From CAILZL01 sp049840395 (GTDB lineage Bacteria; Pseudomonadota; Gammaproteobacteria; Steroidobacterales; Steroidobacteraceae), in assembly GCA_049840395.1 (NCBI GenBank), contig JASGLD010000001.1, forward strand, positions 186,001 through 250,000: a DNA stretch of 64,000 nt. Reading direction: 5' to 3'. Positions 60,488-64,000 of the stretch are shown here, in pieces. Each line of letters starts with the position of its first letter. The first letter of the stretch is position 1. Below the pieces are notes generated by a model. The model did no database searches. It was not told the origin of the DNA and was given only the letters and a program-made list of their open reading frames with translations. The position numbers and the translations under genes were made by a program.

Positions 60488-61051
60488 AAATCTCTAGCTG
60501 CATCGCTATGCGTGTGTTTCTTGCTTACTGCCTGTGTCAGTGCACCCAAAAATATTGCGGCCGGTAACGACTCGACATGGCCTTTGCTCACTCCAGCCAG
60601 TGCAGGTCAGTCACGCCAAGTCACTCAAGTGCTGCGCGGCGATTACGCCGACAATAGTTTCACCTTGCGCAGCGTGGTGACTGTCGATGCAACCCAGCTG
60701 ACCGTGATCGGTTTGACCACTATGGGCTTGCGCGCCTTCACCTTGAAGTACGACGGCAACAACCTAAGCGAAGAGCGTGCACCGCAGGTGCCTGATGCCT
60801 TGCAGGCCAGGCAACTACTCAATGATTTGCAGCTGGCGTTCTGGCCGCTGTCGATTCTGCAGCAGAGTTGGCAGGCCGCAGGTGGCGAAGTCAGTGAACC
60901 TTATCCGGGCACACGTCGCTTGAAACGCGCCGGTACCTTGCTGGCCGAGGTGCACTACGCTGGCGATCCCTGGAATGGTCGGGTATGGCTGCGGCATTTC
61001 GACTATCCCTACAGCCTCTTCATCGAAAGCAGTCCGGCGGAGAAGCAGTGA
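60482..61051 (+). CDS. DUF3261-type lipoprotein of aryl polyene clusters
   Basis: A 189-residue lipoprotein: LAASLCVCFLLTACVS has the lipobox LTAC (Cys near residue 17). The mature part contains SRQVTQVLRGDYADNSFTLR, LTVIGLTTMGLRAFTLKYDG and VWLRHFDYPYSLFIES, a DUF3261 pattern common next to MMPL exporters in these clusters. ATG 60482 itself lies in the end of a dispersed repeat. The frame is open back to ATG 60332, which overlaps the oxidoreductase stop, so a form with 50 more residues ahead of the signal is possible. Its stop overlaps the next ATG (TGATG). Confidence 0.82.
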   Translation: MTKSLAASLCVCFLLTACVSAPKNIAAGNDSTWPLLTPASAGQSRQVTQVLRGDYADNSFTLRSVVTVDATQLTVIGLTTMGLRAFTLKYDGNNLSEERAPQVPDALQARQLLNDLQLAFWPLSILQQSWQAAGGEVSEPYPGTRRLKRAGTLLAEVHYAGDPWNGRVWLRHFDYPYSLFIESSPAEKQ

Positions 61052-61521
61052 TGGCTACGCCTGAGTTCCAGATGACCCAGATCCTGCCGCATGAAGGACG
61101 CATGCTGCTCATCGATGAATTACTGGAGCAGCATGACGAAGGCATCGTCACTGCGCTGACGATTCGCGCCGACAGTGTCATGTGCGATGGGGTGACCGGT
61201 GTGCCGGCGTGGGTGGGCATGGAATACATGGCGCAGACGGCCTGTGCCTATTCGGGTGTGAATCAGGCGCGTAGTGGTGAGCAGCCCAGCATTTCATTGT
61301 TGCTGGGCACGCGCAGTTACAAGGCGCTGGTGCCGGTGTTTGCCCTGGGTGCGCGCTTGATTGTCGATGCCAGATTGATCGTGCGCGATGACGACGATCT
61401 GGCGGTGTTCGATTGCAGCATTCGCGATGCGGCTACCAACGCAGAGTTGGCGCGTGGCGACATCAAGGCCATCCGGCCGAAGAATTTGCAGGCCTTGATT
61501 GATGAACAATTGTGTGGATGA
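61051..61521 (+). CDS. ApeP-like 3-hydroxyacyl-ACP dehydratase
   Basis: A 156-residue hotdog protein: FQMTQILPHEGRMLLIDELLEQ is the ApeP-type signature, with AWVGMEYMAQTACAYSGVN as the central helix. In aryl polyene synthesis ApeP dehydrates 3-hydroxyacyl-ACP together with an ApeI-like partner (here the protein at 53924). ATG 61051 overlaps the preceding stop; the stop overlaps the next ATG by 4 bp. Confidence 0.9.
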   Translation: MATPEFQMTQILPHEGRMLLIDELLEQHDEGIVTALTIRADSVMCDGVTGVPAWVGMEYMAQTACAYSGVNQARSGEQPSISLLLGTRSYKALVPVFALGARLIVDARLIVRDDDDLAVFDCSIRDAATNAELARGDIKAIRPKNLQALIDEQLCG

Positions 61522-62273
61522 ATGAATTGAGTACTAACGTGGACAAGAAAAACAAAACCATTCTGGTCACCGGTTCGTCGCGTGGCATTGGCAAAGCGAT
61601 TGCCTTGCAGCTGGCCGACGATGGTTACGACATCGTGGTGCATTGCCGTGGTCAACGGCAGTTTGCCGACGACACCGCTGCGGCCATCATCGCCAAGGGC
61701 GTAAACGCGCGCGTACTGCAGTTCGATGTGTCGGATCGTGAGGCCACCAGCAATGTATTGCTGACCGATGTCGAAGCGCATGGCGTGTATTACGGCGTGG
61801 TGTGCAATGCGGGCATCGCGCGCGATGGCGCGTTTCCGGCGCTCACCGGCGAGGATTGGGATGAGGTGCTGACCACCAATCTCGACAGCTTTTTCAATGT
61901 GCTCAATCCGTTGACCATGCCTATGATTCGTACCCGTAAACCGGGACGCATCGTCACGTTGTCGTCGGTGTCTGGCATGGCCGGCAACCGCGGTCAGGTG
62001 AATTACAGCGCCGCCAAGGCCGGCATTATCGGTGCCACCAAGGCATTGGCGGTGGAGTTGGCCAGTCGTAACATCACCGTCAATTGCGTGGCGCCTGGTT
62101 TGATTCGTACCGAAATGATCGCTGACGTGCTCATGGAAGAGGTCATGCAGGCCATTCCCGCCAAGCGGGTGGGTGAGCCGGAAGAAGTGGCGGCAGTAGT
62201 GAGTTTCCTGATGTCCGAAGGCGCTGCGTATGTGACGCGCCAGGTGATTGCTGTGAATGGTGGGATGTGTTGA
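61518..62273 (+). CDS. 3-ketoacyl-ACP reductase (FabG/ApeQ-like)
   Basis: A 251-residue short-chain dehydrogenase. NADPH motif VTGSSRGIGKAIALQLADDG, NAG in VVCNAGIARDGAF, and the Ser-Tyr-Lys triad in LSSVSG and QVNYSAAKAGIIG. VAPGLIRTEM follows. It reduces the 3-keto group in each elongation round. Start ATG 61518 overlaps the preceding stop; its stop overlaps the KS start (TGATG). Confidence 0.93.
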   Translation: MNELSTNVDKKNKTILVTGSSRGIGKAIALQLADDGYDIVVHCRGQRQFADDTAAAIIAKGVNARVLQFDVSDREATSNVLLTDVEAHGVYYGVVCNAGIARDGAFPALTGEDWDEVLTTNLDSFFNVLNPLTMPMIRTRKPGRIVTLSSVSGMAGNRGQVNYSAAKAGIIGATKALAVELASRNITVNCVAPGLIRTEMIADVLMEEVMQAIPAKRVGEPEEVAAVVSFLMSEGAAYVTRQVIAVNGGMC

Positions 62274-63514
62274 TGAGTAATGGCAACGGCAAGCGTGTAG
62301 TAGTCACCGGTATGGGCTGCATCACGGCCCTGGGCGATACCTGGGCGAAGTTTGAGAGCAATCTGCGCAACAACGTCAGCGGCGTGTGCTACATGCCCGA
62401 ATGGGAGCGCTTTGAAGGTTTGAACACCCGTCTTGCCGGGCCGGTGAAAGATTTCAAACTGCCGCCGCATTACAACCGCAAGGTCACGCGCAGCATGGGG
62501 CGCGTCGCCATGCTGGCCACGCGCGCCACCGAGATGGCGCTGGAAGACGCCGGCCTGCTCAACGATCCGGAAATCAAAACCGGCGCGATGGGCGTGGCCT
62601 ATGGTTCGTGTACCGGCAGCACCGACGCCACATTGGAATTCAGTTCCATGATCATCACCGGCGTAGTGGGGGGTATCAATGCCACCACTTACTTAAGACT
62701 GATGCCGCACACCACCTGCGCCAACATCGGTGTGTACTTCGGTTTGAAAGGTCGCGTCATTCCCACCTGCAGCGCCTGCACTTCGGGCAGCCAGGCGATT
62801 GGTTATGCGTATGAAGCCATCAAGTATGGGTTGATTCCGATGATGGTGGCCGGCGGTTCCGAAGAGCTATGCGCCAGCGAAGCGGCCGTATTCGACACCT
62901 TGTACGCAGCCAGTTTGCGTAATGACGCGCCCACTACCACGCCACGACCTTTTGATATCAGCCGCGATGGTTTGGTGATCGGTGAAGGCGCGGGCACGCT
63001 GGTGCTGGAAGAGTACGAACACGCCAAGGCGCGCGGCGCGACCATCTATGCCGAACTGGTGGGCTATGCCAGCAACTCCGATGGCGATCATCTGACCCAT
63101 CCCAACACGCAGACCATGGAAGTGGCCATGCGCATGGCGCTCAAGGATGCCGATATATCTCCCGATGCCATCGGCTATGTAAATGCCCACGCCACCTCCA
63201 CCGAACAAGGCGACATTGCCGAATCGCAAGCCACGCATCGCCTGTTCGGCAAGCGCATGCCGATCAGTACCTTGAAGGGGCATCTGGGTCATACGCTGGG
63301 CGCCTGCGGCGCAGTAGAAAGCTGGGCCGCCATCGAGATGATGAATCGTGGCTGGTTTGCGCCCACGCTTAACTTGCAGAACATTGACGAGCGTTGCGGC
63401 GAGCTTGATTACATCGTCGGTAACGGTCGCGAACTGCAGTGCGAGTATGTGATGAATAATAACTTTGCGTTTGGTGGGGTTAATACTTCGTTGGTTTATA
63501 AGCGGGTGAGTTAA
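62273..63514 (+). CDS. beta-ketoacyl-ACP synthase (ApeR-like, FabF type)
   Basis: A 413-residue condensing enzyme. Cys is in IPTCSACTSGSQAIGYAYE, His in VNAHATSTEQGDIAES, and His in GHLGHTLGACGAVES. It begins RVVVTGMGCITALGDTW. In aryl polyene clusters ApeR-like KS works as a homodimer in the first condensations. Last gene of the rightward operon; no terminator stem seen right after, and the next gene converges with a 4-bp overlap of ends. Confidence 0.93.
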   Translation: MSNGNGKRVVVTGMGCITALGDTWAKFESNLRNNVSGVCYMPEWERFEGLNTRLAGPVKDFKLPPHYNRKVTRSMGRVAMLATRATEMALEDAGLLNDPEIKTGAMGVAYGSCTGSTDATLEFSSMIITGVVGGINATTYLRLMPHTTCANIGVYFGLKGRVIPTCSACTSGSQAIGYAYEAIKYGLIPMMVAGGSEELCASEAAVFDTLYAASLRNDAPTTTPRPFDISRDGLVIGEGAGTLVLEEYEHAKARGATIYAELVGYASNSDGDHLTHPNTQTMEVAMRMALKDADISPDAIGYVNAHATSTEQGDIAESQATHRLFGKRMPISTLKGHLGHTLGACGAVESWAAIEMMNRGWFAPTLNLQNIDERCGELDYIVGNGRELQCEYVMNNNFAFGGVNTSLVYKRVS

Positions 63515-63999
63515 GGATATTGAAGTGTCTTTGTAGGTTTGATGAATCGCTCAAACCATATCTTGAGTTCAGCGAAGCTCTGTGGATCGTTGTTCAAAAT
63601 CCATGAGACGATTTTGGGGCCATGTTCGGTTTTGTTGTAGGTGAAACCATCGCCCAAAGTTTTTTGGACTACGAAGTTAAGTGTTTTGGCTGCATGCAAT
63701 TGTTTGCTGCTTGTGTTTTTAGGGTTTAGTAAATTTTCTTTTACCGAAGCTGCCTCACTAAGTGCCTTTTTAACATCAGAGATGAAGTTCTCGTTAGGAG
63801 TGTCGGTCAAGGCGTGAGCGATTGCATCGGGGTGAAAAAAGAAATCTTCAAGCATTGGTTTCGGTAAGAAGTGAACAATTCCTTTGCATTCTTTTTCTAT
63901 GCTTTCAATTTCACTTTTCGACTTTCCCTCGGTGTCAAGAGTGATTGCTACCATGGGTGGTGCCAAAAATGACCCCTCGGAAAGTTTTTTATAGATATT
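63511..63999 (-). CDS. hypothetical protein, truncated by window edge (possible TOPRIM/DUF4435-like C terminus)
   Basis: The frame continues to the right edge, so the start lies outside (the TTG at 63966 is not a credible start). The visible part has MVAITLDTEGKSKSEIESIEKE, then IVHFLPKPMLEDFFFHPDAIA, a pattern like the C-terminal part of TOPRIM or OLD-like nuclease-related proteins where 'LPxxMLExYLLxP' recurs. The remaining residues are helical. Codon use is richer in A and T than the pigment cluster, so it probably belongs to another, acquired unit. I am unsure of the family. Confidence 0.55.
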   Translation of the reverse strand, partial: NIYKKLSEGSFLAPPMVAITLDTEGKSKSEIESIEKECKGIVHFLPKPMLEDFFFHPDAIAHALTDTPNENFISDVKKALSEAASVKENLLNPKNTSSKQLHAAKTLNFVVQKTLGDGFTYNKTEHGPKIVSWILNNDPQSFAELKIWFERFIKPTKTLQYP

Positions 64000-64000
64000 A

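Noticed and set aside
58860..60503. 547-codon minus-strand frame over the halogenase-like gene
   Set aside because: It lies opposite well-recognised MMPL and FAD enzyme genes and has no domain sense (His- and Arg-rich).

Overview
The window comes from a gammaproteobacterium with a moderately GC-rich chromosome. Indicators are a ChpA-type CheA/CheY hybrid of type IV pilus control, an RsgA-RsmE-BioA-AmpD housekeeping set, and secreted enzymes built as signal peptide, Ig-like module, poly-serine linker and catalytic or beta-propeller domain, a style common in polysaccharide-degrading gammaproteobacteria. I cannot name the genus. I see no tRNA, rRNA, CRISPR array or insertion sequence.

Left part (1-24 kb), mostly ordinary chromosome: the 3' part of a chpA-like gene and a CheW-like gene; a small secreted protein; a PIN/NYN-type gene broken by one missing base; rsmE, bioA, ampD; a BtuF-like lipoprotein; two PepSY-type membrane proteins; an AIM24-family protein; an M48 peptidase; rsgA. 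A cobalamin theme follows: a PduO-type adenosyltransferase and a BtuB-like receptor behind a clear cobalamin riboswitch. Next come an IMPase-family phosphatase and a subtilase with a sorting-type C-terminal tail, followed by a small lipoprotein that resembles the subtilase's own propeptide. Three small secreted or membrane proteins of unknown role complete this part.

Right part (24-63.5 kb), a large specialised-metabolism region in two blocks. Block one (24.1-28.8 kb) is a dialkylresorcinol (DAR) module: two hotdog-fold proteins, DarA, the DarB ketosynthase, an unknown 136-residue protein and a BtrH-like putative acyltransferase. Block two (41.0-63.5 kb) is a complete-looking aryl polyene (APE) cluster in two divergent operons. 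It has three ketosynthases, two ketosynthase-like proteins lacking the nucleophile, three acyl carrier proteins, an acyl-activating enzyme, two hotdog dehydratases, a ketoreductase, three acyltransferases, a glycosyltransferase, a thioesterase, a LolA-like carrier, an MMPL exporter, a DUF3261-type lipoprotein, an ABC exporter, a methyltransferase and a flavin-dependent enzyme with the halogenase WxWxIP motif. DAR plus APE is the logic of flexirubin pigments, which are esters of an aryl polyene acid with a dialkylresorcinol. The likely product is a flexirubin-like, possibly halogenated and methylated, membrane pigment.

Between the blocks (28.9-40.5 kb) lie five same-strand genes for secreted poly-serine proteins: a GH5 cellulase, two near-duplicate beta-propeller-like proteins and two with unrecognised C-terminal domains. 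Four of the five have the same roughly 40-bp motif 80-130 bp upstream of the start, so they probably form one regulon. Three families of dispersed inverted repeats occur in the window, and some copies have become part of the 5' coding ends or leaders of genes in the pigment cluster.
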